Assembly (NCBI GenBank): GCA_016873995.1
Contig: VGVR01000008.1
Span: 1-64,000, forward strand
Length of the DNA stretch: 64,000 bases
Direction of reading: 5' to 3'
Source of the DNA: Gemmatimonadota bacterium
Lineage (GTDB): Bacteria > Gemmatimonadota > Gemmatimonadetes > Longimicrobiales > Gaopeijiaceae
Shown one piece after another: positions 42,306-51,076 of the stretch. Each line of letters opens with the position of its first letter. Position 1 is the first letter of the stretch. Position numbers and translations under genes: made by a program. The notes under the pieces were generated by a model that ran no database searches, was not told the origin of the DNA, and saw only the letters and a program-made list of their open reading frames with translations.

Positions 42306-44426
42306 GTGATCGCAGTCGCGTTCAGCCTGGCGCTCGCATTCTCCGCCCCACTCTCCGCCGCGCCGCAGGCGACCGCCCCCACCAGCATCGGCCTCGCGCT
42401 CTCCGGCGGAAGCGCCAAGGGCATCGCGCACATCGGGGTCCTGCGTACGCTCGAGCGTTTGGGCGTGCGCGTGGACGTGGTGACGGGCACGAGCATCGGT
42501 GCGGTGGTCGGCGGCATGTACGCACTCGGACTGTCCGTCGACTCCATCGAGGGCGTGATTCGCGCCGCCGACTGGCCGGGGCTCCTCAGCGACGCGATGC
42601 CGAGGGAGCGGCGCTCGCTCGACCAGAAGCGCCACGACGAGCGGGCGATCCTCTCGGTGCCCCTGGAAGGCGTGCGGGTGGAGTTGCCGTCGGGGGCCAT
42701 CATCGGTTCGAACGCGCTGCGCCTGCTCGAGCAGGTGACGTGGCGCGCATCCACGACCCGGCGCTTCGCCGACTTGCCGCGGCCGTTCGGGGCGGTGGCG
42801 ACCGACCTCGAGACTGGCGAGGCCGTTCCCCTGCGCGCGGGTGTGCTCGCCGAGGCGCTGCGCGCGAGCGCCGGACTTCCTGGAGCGGTGGAGCCGATCG
42901 TGCTCGACGGACGCCTGCTCGTGGACGGAGGGCTGAGCCGCAACCTGCCCGCCGTCGATGCACGAGACCTCGGCGCAGACTTCGTCATCTGCAGCGACGT
43001 GTCCGAGCCGATCGACTCCGCGGAGGAGCTGCTGTCGTTCGTCGACGTGCTGTCTCAACTCGCATCCCTCAGCATGCTCGAGTCGACGCTGGCGCAGCGC
43101 GAGATCTGCGACGTCCTCATCGTGCCCACGGTCGACGACCTCTCGAGCTTCGACTTCGACAGGGTGGACGAGTGGATCGCGCGCGGTGAGGAAGCGACGC
43201 TCGCGCACGAGCGGTCTCTGCGCGCCGCCACGGCGCGGCCCCCCGCACGGTCGCGGGTGGGCGTGCCTGCCGATTTCCTGGGCGACTCCGTGCTCATCAC
43301 GGGCATCTCTATCGAGGGTACCACGGATCCCCGCATGACCGAGCTCATCCGCCGGGAGCTCGAGATCGGGGAAGGCGACTACGTGGGACACGAGGACGTG
43401 GATGCCGGACTCTCGGAGCTCGAGAGCTCGGGCCTGTTCGGGCTGGTCCGGTTCCGTCTGGAAGGGCAGGGTGATGGTGCCGCGCTCGTGGTGAGTGTGG
43501 AGGAGCGGCCCCGCGACCGACTGGCGGTGGGCTTCCGCTACGACGACGAACGACGTGCGGCGCTGCTCTTCACCGCGACTGTGCACAATGTGGGGAGCCT
43601 GGGCGCCGTATCACGGCTCGACCTCCGAGTCGGTGAGGAGACTCTGGTCTCGGTTTCGACACGGCGGCGCCTGTGGATTACGGGCCGCGTCGACTTCGGT
43701 GCGAGCGTGGGTTGGGCGCAGGCGTCCCTCGGTGTCACCACGTTCGACATCACCAGCGTCGCAGGCTCGATCGGATTTTCGCCGACCCGCTCCGCCTACC
43801 TGGGTGCCGAGCTAGCGTACGAAGGAGCGAGCGTGCAAGCCGGGACTTCGGTGGAGTCCTGGTTGGCTGCGACCGTTTTCGACCACGAGACGCTCGATCG
43901 CATCGACTTCCCTCGCAGCGGGATCGACGCGTCGGGGCGACTCGAGTGGGGAAGCGTTCGGGGTGTGCGCGGCCGATTCGCGAACTCGACGTTGGACGCA
44001 CTCGCCTACCTACCCGTGGCGACCGGAGTGACCGTGGATGTGGGAACCTTCATCGGCCATGCTCGGGTGAGCGGGTTGCCGAGCCATCGGAGCTACTCGC
44101 TCGGTGGCGCGCACCGATCCACGGTGTTTCGGACGACCCACGCGACGTTCCAGGGACTCGGCAGCCAAGAGCTCTCCGGAGGCGTGGTCCAGGTCGCCCG
44201 TGTGGGCGTTCGCTGGGAACCCGCCAGGGATTGGTTCTTGCGCGGCGGAGTCGACGTCGGTGCGGCGAGGGATGAATGGCGTTTCCCACTTTCTCGGCCC
44301 ATGACGGGGTGGGCGCTCTCCGGTGGCATCCGCTCCCGCATTGGACCGGTCGTGGGTTCGGTGAGCAAAGTGTGGGGAGCCCGTCACGATCCACGTCTGT
44401 CCATTAGCGTGGGGAGGAGCTTCTGA
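42306..44426 (+). CDS. Patatin-like phospholipase with POTRA and outer-membrane barrel (PlpD/type Vd-like)
   Basis: The 706-residue protein has a signal peptide (about residues 1-20) and a patatin domain with oxyanion GGSAKG, nucleophile S63 in GTSIG and catalytic D207 in DGGLSRN. A POTRA-like module (about residues 330-400, VLITGISIEGTTDPRMTELI) and a C-terminal beta-barrel ending SISVGRSF follow. This is the PlpD-type architecture, in which a lipase is displayed or secreted through its own barrel. AGAAGG favours GTG 42306 (TTG 42303 is adjacent). Its stop overlaps the next ATG (TGATG). Confidence 0.9.
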   Translation: MIAVAFSLALAFSAPLSAAPQATAPTSIGLALSGGSAKGIAHIGVLRTLERLGVRVDVVTGTSIGAVVGGMYALGLSVDSIEGVIRAADWPGLLSDAMPRERRSLDQKRHDERAILSVPLEGVRVELPSGAIIGSNALRLLEQVTWRASTTRRFADLPRPFGAVATDLETGEAVPLRAGVLAEALRASAGLPGAVEPIVLDGRLLVDGGLSRNLPAVDARDLGADFVICSDVSEPIDSAEELLSFVDVLSQLASLSMLESTLAQREICDVLIVPTVDDLSSFDFDRVDEWIARGEEATLAHERSLRAATARPPARSRVGVPADFLGDSVLITGISIEGTTDPRMTELIRRELEIGEGDYVGHEDVDAGLSELESSGLFGLVRFRLEGQGDGAALVVSVEERPRDRLAVGFRYDDERRAALLFTATVHNVGSLGAVSRLDLRVGEETLVSVSTRRRLWITGRVDFGASVGWAQASLGVTTFDITSVAGSIGFSPTRSAYLGAELAYEGASVQAGTSVESWLAATVFDHETLDRIDFPRSGIDASGRLEWGSVRGVRGRFANSTLDALAYLPVATGVTVDVGTFIGHARVSGLPSHRSYSLGGAHRSTVFRTTHATFQGLGSQELSGGVVQVARVGVRWEPARDWFLRGGVDVGAARDEWRFPLSRPMTGWALSGGIRSRIGPVVGSVSKVWGARHDPRLSISVGRSF

Positions 44427-44938
44427 TGCGACGAGTCGCGAGAGTACTCGGCTGGACCGTGGGAGGAATCGTCGCCCTCGGCCTCGTGGCCCTGGGCATC
44501 GGGTACCTCTTGCCGGTAGGCCACTCCGCGACGGTGTCGAACGTCGTGCTCGGCACGCCTCAAGAAGTCTGGGACGTGATCACCGGCGTGGAGGAATTCG
44601 ACAGCTGGCGGACGGACATCGACCGAGCGGTGCGCCTGGATGCCATCGACGGGTGGCCGGCGTGGCGCGAGGAAGGACCCTCTGGCGCAATGACCTTCGC
44701 CATGGCGGGCGTGGAGCCGCCGACACGGCTCGTGACGCGCATCGTCGACGAGGGTCTGGGGTTCGGCGGCACGTGGACGTACGAGCTCGCACCGGAACCG
44801 GGTGGGACCCAGGTCACGATCACGGAGAACGGCTTGATCTACAACCCCGTGTTCAGGCTGGTCGCGCGCTTCTTCATCGGCTACGAGAGCACGTTGAACA
44901 CCTACCTGGACGCGCTCGAAGCCCGCATGCAGCGGTAG
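44426..44938 (+). CDS. Membrane-anchored SRPBCC/polyketide-cyclase-like protein
   Basis: The 170-residue protein has an N-terminal membrane helix (about residues 8-30) and an SRPBCC domain (NVVLGTPQEVWDVITGVEEFDSW, VTITENGLIYNPVFRLVARF). Related small proteins are annotated as polyketide cyclase/dehydrase or lipid-binding proteins; no reaction is known. It is coupled to the patatin gene by TGATG, so a lipid-related role is possible but only inferred. A weak 7-bp hairpin follows (44943-44971). Confidence 0.82.
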   Translation: MRRVARVLGWTVGGIVALGLVALGIGYLLPVGHSATVSNVVLGTPQEVWDVITGVEEFDSWRTDIDRAVRLDAIDGWPAWREEGPSGAMTFAMAGVEPPTRLVTRIVDEGLGFGGTWTYELAPEPGGTQVTITENGLIYNPVFRLVARFFIGYESTLNTYLDALEARMQR

Positions 44939-45016
44939 CGCCAGGCCGGTCACGGAGGTGGCGTCCGGCCTACCGTGAGGGCGGCGCCCTGGGCGGGCGG
45001 TCGATCGAGCGCTCGG

Positions 45017-45045
45017 TTGAACGGGTCTGGGTCCGAGGGTACCTT
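45017..45045 (+). promoter_or_regulatory. Candidate promoter of tRNA-Ile
   Basis: TTGAAC (45017-45022), 17 bp and TACCTT (45040-45045) lie 42 bp before the tRNA. Between them and the tRNA is a perfect 7-bp hairpin, GTTTGCC/GGCAAAC (45054-45078). Confidence 0.4.
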
Positions 45046-45087
45046 TCCGGCCCGTTTGCCCCAGGCTGGCCGGCAAACACGGAACCC

Positions 45088-45161
45088 GGGCCTGTAGCTC
45101 AGGTGGTTAGAGCGTGCGCCTGATAAGCGCAAGGTCGGTAGTTCGAGTCTACCCAGGCCCA
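45088..45161 (+). tRNA. tRNA-Ile (anticodon GAT)
   Basis: A 74-nt cloverleaf: acceptor GGGCCTG pairs with CAGGCCC, D-arm GCTC/GAGC, anticodon stem TGCGC/GCGCA with loop CTGATAA (anticodon GAT), T-arm GGTAG/CTACC with TTCGAGT loop, and discriminator A. The 3' CCA is not encoded. The gene stands alone, not in an rRNA operon. I see no duplicated 3' end that would mark an integration site. Confidence 0.96.
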
Positions 45162-45181
45162 CTCGAGTCCGAGGGGATTGC

Positions 45182-45212
45182 GAGCCCGCACGGTCGAAGA
45201 CCGGGCGGGCTC
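45182..45212 (+). terminator. Hairpin downstream of tRNA-Ile
   Basis: GAGCCCGC-a-CGGTC, loop GAA, GACCG-g-GCGGGCTC form a 13-bp stem with one internal mismatch 21 bp after the tRNA. No clear U-tract follows. Confidence 0.5.
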
Positions 45213-45340
45213 TGCCGCATGTGGGCGCCGGACTTGTGTGCCCGCTAGTGATCATCCGCGGGCCCGGTCGGCGCGGGGCTTGCCCGAAGCGCGGCGATCG
45301 CTTCCAATGCCCATCGACGTCCCGCCAAGCGTCGAGGGAT

Positions 45341-46819
45341 ATGAGCTCGTCGAACGCGAACATAGCCGAGACCCGCAGGCTCGCAGCCGTGATGTTCACG
45401 GACATGGTGGGCTTCTCGCGACTCATGCACGTCGACGAGGACCGGGCGCTGCGGTTGCTCGACGAGTGTGATGACGTGCTCGCCGCCAACGTTGCCGTGC
45501 ACGGCGGCAGGGTCCTGAAGAAGATGGGGGACGCCATGCTGGCGGAGTTCACTTCCGCCGCGACTGCGGTCACCTGCGCCATCGACGTGCAGACGCGGAT
45601 TCGTGACCGCAACGAGGACAAGGCGCCCGGCGAGCGGATCGTGCTCCGCATCGGCATCCACCTCGGGGGCATGATCGTGCGGGGCGACGATCTGTTCGGT
45701 GACGGGGTGAACGTGGCTGCCAGACTCGAGTCGCTGTGCGAGCCCGGGGGCATCTGCCTGTCGGAAGCGGTATACCACGCGATCGGGGCCAACGCGGCGG
45801 TGCAGCCGATCCGGGTGGGCGAGGTCGAGTTGAAGAACATCCTGCAGAAGCAGGTGATCTACAGGATTCCGTCGCTGTACGCCGGCGGAGCGATCGAGGA
45901 GCCATCGGCGGATAGCACGCCTGCGCGCCGTCGCCTAGGCGCGGTAGAGCGCATCGACGTGCTGCCGCCGCCGACGCGGGGGCTGGGCGAAGCTTTGGTA
46001 CTTACGTCAGTCATCGTCCCCTTCTCTGCAGCGCTCTGTTTTTGGGTGGGTGTGGATGCCGCCAACCGGCCGTATCGGCTCTTCGAGCGGGATGTCGCTG
46101 AGCCCAATGTCATCGTCGAGGCGCTGCAGGTGCACGTCACGCCGGCCCACCAGCAGGTCTGGGAGGCCCTGGATCGGCCCACTCGTGAAGCTGTCGTTGC
46201 TTGGGACACCGTCACGGCGGATACGAGCGCTCACAATGCGACGCACCGCAGCAAACGCCGTGCCTTCAACGAGTTGATCTGGGCAGAGCGACCTCTCCTG
46301 GAGGGACGCGCCCTATCTGGGCTCGAACCATCCGTCGCCTCGGAGGTCGACACGCGACGCCGAAATCGCTTGATGCTGGAGGCGGCGTTTCCGGGGAGTA
46401 TTCGCCGGCATGTAAGTGACCCCTCGACTACCGAGCGGGCCGTCGCACAGGTGAGGCACCTATGGTCGGCCCATCGTTCGCTTGCATTCGGATCGACCGG
46501 TTTGGCCGTGCTGTGGGTCGTCATGGGGACGTACAGCTTCATGCTCACGACACTCCGGATTTCTTTCCCGGATCTACGCGACGTGGACACACTCCTCGAC
46601 TACCACATTCCCGATCTCGGATTCCGTCCCCCTCACCGGCAGGGCGACGACCTCGTCTTTCGCGCGACGCTCTGGACGACCCTGAACTTCCACATCCTCC
46701 GACTCCGCGCCCGGGTGGCGGGGAACACAGTGCTCCTCACGGGTCCGGCGCCCATAATGCGACGGCTCAGGAAACGGATTCTGCTACTCGGGGACCCGGA
46801 CGTCGGAACGCCCGTCTAG
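45341..46819 (+). CDS. Class III adenylate cyclase with membrane-anchored C-terminal domain
   Basis: From ATG 45341 the protein has 492 residues. The N-terminal cyclase domain (about residues 8-185) has the metal motif MFTDMVGFSRLM, substrate-lysine region LKKMGDAML and GDGVNVAARLE, so it is probably active on ATP. Two membrane helices (about 215-238 and 380-402) flank a roughly 140-residue extracytoplasmic region that I do not recognise. About 90 cytoplasmic residues follow. A cyclase N-terminal to its sensor is unusual. The 40 upstream codons of open frame are discarded. Confidence 0.85.
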   Translation: MSSSNANIAETRRLAAVMFTDMVGFSRLMHVDEDRALRLLDECDDVLAANVAVHGGRVLKKMGDAMLAEFTSAATAVTCAIDVQTRIRDRNEDKAPGERIVLRIGIHLGGMIVRGDDLFGDGVNVAARLESLCEPGGICLSEAVYHAIGANAAVQPIRVGEVELKNILQKQVIYRIPSLYAGGAIEEPSADSTPARRRLGAVERIDVLPPPTRGLGEALVLTSVIVPFSAALCFWVGVDAANRPYRLFERDVAEPNVIVEALQVHVTPAHQQVWEALDRPTREAVVAWDTVTADTSAHNATHRSKRRAFNELIWAERPLLEGRALSGLEPSVASEVDTRRRNRLMLEAAFPGSIRRHVSDPSTTERAVAQVRHLWSAHRSLAFGSTGLAVLWVVMGTYSFMLTTLRISFPDLRDVDTLLDYHIPDLGFRPPHRQGDDLVFRATLWTTLNFHILRLRARVAGNTVLLTGPAPIMRRLRKRILLLGDPDVGTPV

Positions 46820-46952
46820 ACTGGCGTCCCGCGCTTCCGGACTGGCGCGCACTCCGCCTCGGCCGCATCCTCCTGCCCGCGTTTTGTCGCCCCCATGGGC
46901 GAAGCTCAGGACGGCACCCCTGTTTGCGACATGAAACCCGAAGGATGACCCG

Positions 46953-48059
46953 ATGAAGAGATTGATTCTCGCTGCCGTGCTCGCCGCAGGATGCACGTCC
47001 GCCGAGCCCCCGACTCCATCCACGACGCCGTTCAAGCTGGGCACGTTCGAGCTGGGGGGAACGCACTTCGTGGGCGTCGTGCTCGACGACTCGGTCGTCA
47101 TCGACCTGGCGGCCGCCGACCTCGTCGTGGGCACGTCCGGCGAGCGTGTGGCCGCGCCGGCGGATATGAAGGACTTGATCGTGCGGTACGACCAAGGGGT
47201 TCGCACGCGCATCCAAGAGATCGTGGGCTCGGTCGAATCGACCGAGTCCCGTCCGGGATACGTGCACAGCCTGACCGCTTTGAAGACGCTGCCGCCCATC
47301 ATGTATCCCACGAACATGGTGAACACCGCGCTCAACTACCGCGAGCACGCGCTCGAGATGGCTGGGCTCGAGAGCGGTCCGCCCGCTCTCGTCGCCGGCG
47401 CGCCGCCTCCGGGGTTCGCGACGCCCACCACGACCAGCTCGCCGGGCATCTGGGAACGTGCCGCCGACGACAACCGCTGGAACCCGTACATGTTCCTGAA
47501 GGCCTCCTCGAGCGTCATCGCCGACGGCGAGGCCGTGCTCCTCCCCGTGGGCCGCGACCGCATCGACTCGGAGTGCGAGCTCGGCGCGGTGATCGGACGC
47601 GCTGCCTCGCGCGTCCCGCTCGCGGAGGCCAACGACTACATCTTCGGCTACACAATCGAGCTGGACGTATCCGACCGGGGGGGGCGTGGCGACGAGCGCT
47701 ACGGCTCTGACTGGCTGATCACCAAGTCGCACGACACGTTCGGCCCACTCGGGCCCTTCATCGTGCCCAAGGAGTTCGTCGGCGACCCGCGCAACCTCGC
47801 CGTCCAGTACGTCATCAACGGCGCGCTCTTCCAGGAAGCGAATACGGCGCTGATGATCCACGACGTGTTCGACCAGGTGGTCTACGCGTCGAATATCCTG
47901 ACGCTACGGCCGGGAGACGTGATCGCGACGGGCAGTCCTGCGGGGGTCGGCTCCGCGCGGAACCCACCGATCTTCCTGAAGCCGGGCGATATCTCGGTCT
48001 GCACGTACGAGGGGGTGGGGACCCTGACGAACCCCATCGAGACGGCATCCGGACGTTGA
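46953..48059 (+). CDS. Fumarylacetoacetate hydrolase-family lipoprotein
   Basis: The 368-residue protein has a lipoprotein signal peptide (MKRLILAAVLAAGC, Cys 14) and a FAH domain with metal ligands in SECELGAVIGR and ELDVSDRGGRG, then SDWLITKSHDTFGPLGPF and GDVIATGSPAGVG. FAH-fold enzymes hydrolyse acyl-pyruvates or decarboxylate and isomerise related diones in the cytoplasm. A lipid-anchored exported version is uncommon. GAAGGATGACCCG precedes the ATG. The gene is convergent with the cupin gene. Confidence 0.88.
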   Translation: MKRLILAAVLAAGCTSAEPPTPSTTPFKLGTFELGGTHFVGVVLDDSVVIDLAAADLVVGTSGERVAAPADMKDLIVRYDQGVRTRIQEIVGSVESTESRPGYVHSLTALKTLPPIMYPTNMVNTALNYREHALEMAGLESGPPALVAGAPPPGFATPTTTSSPGIWERAADDNRWNPYMFLKASSSVIADGEAVLLPVGRDRIDSECELGAVIGRAASRVPLAEANDYIFGYTIELDVSDRGGRGDERYGSDWLITKSHDTFGPLGPFIVPKEFVGDPRNLAVQYVINGALFQEANTALMIHDVFDQVVYASNILTLRPGDVIATGSPAGVGSARNPPIFLKPGDISVCTYEGVGTLTNPIETASGR

Positions 48060-48079
48060 AGGGGCCCTGAAACGAAGAT

Positions 48080-48107
48080 CCCCCGAGGACCCGAAGGTCC
48101 CCGGGGG
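48080..48107. terminator. Bidirectional hairpin between convergent genes
   Basis: CCCCCG-a-GGACC, loop CGAA, GGTCC-c-CGGGGG form an 11-bp stem with one mismatch midway between the FAH gene and the convergent cupin gene. It could terminate both, though no U-tract is present. Confidence 0.55.
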
Positions 48108-48128
48108 CGGCCATCGAGAAGCTCCCGG

Positions 48129-48647
48129 TTAGCGCGTCGAGAGCGTGTCGTGCGGAATGCCCGTCGTCCGCACGGGCCCCACGCCCATGATCTGCACGAC
48201 CACGCGCTCGTCCTTGGACAGGTCGTAGTGGATGCCATCGGCGGGCTCGTAGATGAACGTGCCGGCCGTCACCGGAATCGTGTTGGCGGGATCGTAGTGA
48301 CGGGCCGCCTCACCCGTCGACACGTACCAGGTGCCCTCGAGCACGTTGATCAGCCGCGCCTCGTTGTGCGTGTGAGGCGTGCTTCCCGACCCCGGCTCCC
48401 AAACGAGCTGGATGACGTAGAGGCCGGGCTGGCTGGGGTTGCCGTAGAGAAGCCTCTGTCGCCCGGTGCCCGTCCTGAACGAAGCCGCGAGTGCTTCCGG
48501 CGTGACGATGATGAATCCTTCCGCGTCGGCTGGAGTGACGAGCTGCGGCGGCGCCTGCTGTCCGCGCCCCTGTGCCGAGAGGGAAGGGGCGGCCGCGAGC
48601 AGAATGCCGAGGGTGCAGCCGAGCAGGGATGCGGGGGTCAAACGCAT
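48129..48647 (-). CDS. Secreted cupin-domain protein
   Basis: From ATG 48647, which GGAGG precedes by 5 nt, the protein has 172 residues. A signal peptide ends near SLSAQG (residue 26) and a single cupin follows, with metal-type motif GSGSTPHTHNEARLINVLEG. Small exported cupins bind metals or sugars; the ligand here is unknown. The frame could start 22 codons earlier but that part is not conserved-looking. The gene is monocistronic. Confidence 0.85.
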   Translation of the reverse strand: MRLTPASLLGCTLGILLAAAPSLSAQGRGQQAPPQLVTPADAEGFIIVTPEALAASFRTGTGRQRLLYGNPSQPGLYVIQLVWEPGSGSTPHTHNEARLINVLEGTWYVSTGEAARHYDPANTIPVTAGTFIYEPADGIHYDLSKDERVVVQIMGVGPVRTTGIPHDTLSTR

Positions 48648-48772
48648 TGAGCCTCCAGGTTGGTAAGCCTGAGATGATGAGACACAGGTAAGGCGAAACG
48701 CCGATCGGGGCAACCGCCCCCTCGTCTTCGCCGCGACATGCTCAGGTCATTACCGCGGCGCGGCGAAGAGGT

Positions 48773-49240
48773 TCACCGCGACCCGACGGCCACAACCGCC
48801 TCCTCCAACACGAGCCGCCACTCCACCCCGTCGGACTCGACTTCCAGGTAGGACACGCGAGGCTCGTCGGCGAAGGGCACGGTGTCCGTGCCCACTCCGA
48901 CCGTGTCGACGATGGTCTGCAGGGGCCGCCCGCTGATGGCGCTATACAGCGACACGCGCAGGGGGCCGGCTCCTGTCGTCGCCTCGCCCGTGGTGACCCA
49001 CACGAGACGCAGCGCGCCGGTGGTGACGTCGAACGACTCGGTCTGCAGGTCGCCTCGGCCGGACCAGGTGCCGAGTGGGCGCCACGCCGTCGTCGTTTCG
49101 GGGGGGCGCGGGCGAGGCTCGGGGGGCGCCTCACACCCTGCGTGCGCCAGCATGAGCACGACAGGGAGGCACCTGCCGACACGCCTTGGTTCGAGGGCTC
49201 GACCGACGGGAAGACGACGGCCGTCGTCGCGAGACCTCAC
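48773..49240 (-). CDS. Probable small lipoprotein, unknown
   Basis: The 155-residue frame starts at GTG 49240, 16 bp after the SuoX-like gene. It has an arginine-rich n-region and a hydrophobic core CLPVVLMLAHAGC ending in a likely lipidated cysteine (residue 36). The rest is a beta-rich region (PLGTWSGRGDLQTESFDVTTGALRLVWVT cut by turns) that resembles small exported carbohydrate- or jelly-roll-like domains. I do not recognise it. Its position suggests it belongs to the molybdenum operon. Confidence 0.6.
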   Translation of the reverse strand: MRSRDDGRRLPVGRALEPRRVGRCLPVVLMLAHAGCEAPPEPRPRPPETTTAWRPLGTWSGRGDLQTESFDVTTGALRLVWVTTGEATTGAGPLRVSLYSAISGRPLQTIVDTVGVGTDTVPFADEPRVSYLEVESDGVEWRLVLEEAVVAVGSR

Positions 49241-49256
49241 CGAGTGCGCCGCGCGA

Positions 49257-49982
49257 CTATGCCGTCGTCGGCGGGGGCGGTAGCGCCGGCGTGCCGAATA
49301 CGATCTCCGTGATGGCTTTGATGCTTCGCCGGCCGTACCGGAACGGAATGATGAGCCGGAGCGGCGCGCCGTGGTCGGCGGGAATCGGCTGGTCGTTCAT
49401 CATCCACGCCAGCATCACCTGCCGATGCCGGAGCGTCTCGACGTCTTCGTCCACGTAGGCGCCATCGCGTGCAAGAAAGCGGGCATACTGCGCACCAGGC
49501 ACCAAACCGATCATGTCGGCGAAGTCGCTGAAGCGAACCCCGGTCCATTTGACGATACCGCGAGGCGTAGGCGCTCCGCACTGGAGGAGGTACGTACCCG
49601 AAACGCGAGGGAGGCGCTCGAGGTCGGAGAACCGCAGGGTACCGCGCATCCGCGCGAGGCCCCGGGGGTCGACGCGGATCGCCATGTTGCGGTAGTCGGG
49701 GTCTCCCGGGGGCGTCGTACGGTCGGGGGTCTGCCACATCAGCCGCCCCTCGATCGGGCCCGCCGCGCTCTCGGGGTGCTCCGGCGCCGATCCGTCCGCG
49801 TTGAGCGGAAGGGGCACCGGAAAGCCCTCACGGAGCGGCGCCTCCTGTAACGTGTTCGGCCATTCTTGGGTCTGCTGCTGCGCGGTCTGGCCAGTCGCGC
49901 CTGCGGGTCGCAGGACGCCCATGGACGCCGCGGCCAGAGTCGAGCCCGACAGAATCAGTGCGTCACGACGGGTGATGTCCAT
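49257..49982 (-). CDS. Tat-exported SuoX/YedY-like molybdopterin protein
   Basis: From ATG 49982 the 241-residue protein has a twin-arginine signal (DITRRDALILSGSTLAAASM). It also has an oxidoreductase molybdopterin-binding domain with the molybdenum-ligand cysteine C135 in TYLLQCGAP and GVRFSDF. It lacks haem and dimerisation domains. Family members oxidise sulfite or reduce protein methionine sulfoxide (MsrP). Here it sits at the end of a molybdenum hydroxylase operon, so an electron-transfer or alternative-substrate role is possible. Longer frames run into the FAD-subunit gap. Confidence 0.85.
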   Translation of the reverse strand: MDITRRDALILSGSTLAAASMGVLRPAGATGQTAQQQTQEWPNTLQEAPLREGFPVPLPLNADGSAPEHPESAAGPIEGRLMWQTPDRTTPPGDPDYRNMAIRVDPRGLARMRGTLRFSDLERLPRVSGTYLLQCGAPTPRGIVKWTGVRFSDFADMIGLVPGAQYARFLARDGAYVDEDVETLRHRQVMLAWMMNDQPIPADHGAPLRLIIPFRYGRRSIKAITEIVFGTPALPPPPTTA

Positions 49983-50052
49983 GGGGTGAGCCTCGCTGAA
50001 AACGTGAAACATGTCCGCCGCGACCCTTCGTCGCGCAGAGGCAAGCTCAGCC

Positions 50053-51066
50053 CTATGCGTTGCTTGCGCCCATTCCACCGCGCACGGCGCGGCGCACCAG
50101 GTTCCGCATGAGCGGCACCTTGTAGCCGTTGTAGCGCAGCGGCCGATTCCCACGGATCGCGATCTCGCCCGCCCGCTCGGCCGTGGCTTCGTCGAGCGCC
50201 TGCCCGGTGACTGCCCGCTCGACGGCCCTGAGGCGCAGCGGGCGCGCCGCGACCGCGCCGACCACGACGCGCGCGTCTACGATGCGGCCACCGCTCTCGC
50301 GCACCGCCGAGGCGACGTTCACGAGCGGGAAATCCCACACCATGCGGTCACGCACTTTCTCGAAATAGAAGCGCGCGCCGGCCCATGTCGCGGGGATCCG
50401 AATCGTCGTCAGGAGGTCTCGCGGCTCGAGCACGTTCAGGTGCCGGATGTCGGTGTCGGGTCCGACGAAGTAGTCATCGGCCTCGACGACACGCTCGCGG
50501 CCGCCGCGCCGGATGACCATTTCGGCGTCCAGTGCGATGAGGGCAGGCGCCGTATCCGAGGGATTCACGGCCACGCACCGACTCGCCTCGAGGATCGCGT
50601 GCTCTCGGTTGATCGCCGTGGGCGTGTCGGCGTAGCACGTGTTGCCGCCCGCGCGATAACACGCCCAGCCACGTCGGTAGTACGTGCAGCGCGTGTCCTG
50701 CGAGATGTTGCCGCCGAGCGTTCCCTGGTTGCGGATCTGCGGGGACGCGACCAAAGCCGCCGCGTCGGAGAGGATTTTGAAACGGTCGATGACCGCCGGA
50801 TGCTCGGCCACCTCGGTCAGCGTCGTCATCGCGCCGATCTCCAGGCCGCCGTCGACTTCCCGAATGCCGCGGAGCTCCGAGACCTGGCTGAGCTCGACGA
50901 CCACCTGCGGCTGGCGCAGGCGGTCCTTGAGCCAGTCGAGCGAGTCCATGCCGCCGGCGATGACCATCGCCGCCTCGCCGTGCTCGTCCAAAAGGTCGAG
51001 AGCGTCGTCGAGGTTGGTGGGCTGGAAGAGCTGGAACGGAGCGATCACATCGTGGATGGTTGCCAT
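50053..51066 (-). CDS. FAD-binding subunit of molybdenum hydroxylase, PaoB/HcrB-like
   Basis: The 337-residue protein has the FAD-binding loops of the CO dehydrogenase medium-subunit family (MVIAGGMDS and ASPQIRNQGTLGGNI). It then has an insertion QDTRCTYYRRGWACYRAGGN and a nearby C in NTCYA. That insertion occupies the place of the extra [4Fe-4S] ligand loop in PaoB and the 4-hydroxybenzoyl-CoA reductase beta subunit. It passes electrons from the Mo/2Fe-2S subunits to an acceptor. No signal peptide is seen, so it is probably co-exported. Confidence 0.88.
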   Translation of the reverse strand: MATIHDVIAPFQLFQPTNLDDALDLLDEHGEAAMVIAGGMDSLDWLKDRLRQPQVVVELSQVSELRGIREVDGGLEIGAMTTLTEVAEHPAVIDRFKILSDAAALVASPQIRNQGTLGGNISQDTRCTYYRRGWACYRAGGNTCYADTPTAINREHAILEASRCVAVNPSDTAPALIALDAEMVIRRGGRERVVEADDYFVGPDTDIRHLNVLEPRDLLTTIRIPATWAGARFYFEKVRDRMVWDFPLVNVASAVRESGGRIVDARVVVGAVAARPLRLRAVERAVTGQALDEATAERAGEIAIRGNRPLRYNGYKVPLMRNLVRRAVRGGMGASNA

Positions 51067-51076
51067 GGCGTCCTCC

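Noticed and set aside
45088-45161. tRNA-Ile as an integration site for an island
   Set aside because: No integrase gene or repeated tRNA 3' end is visible on either side.
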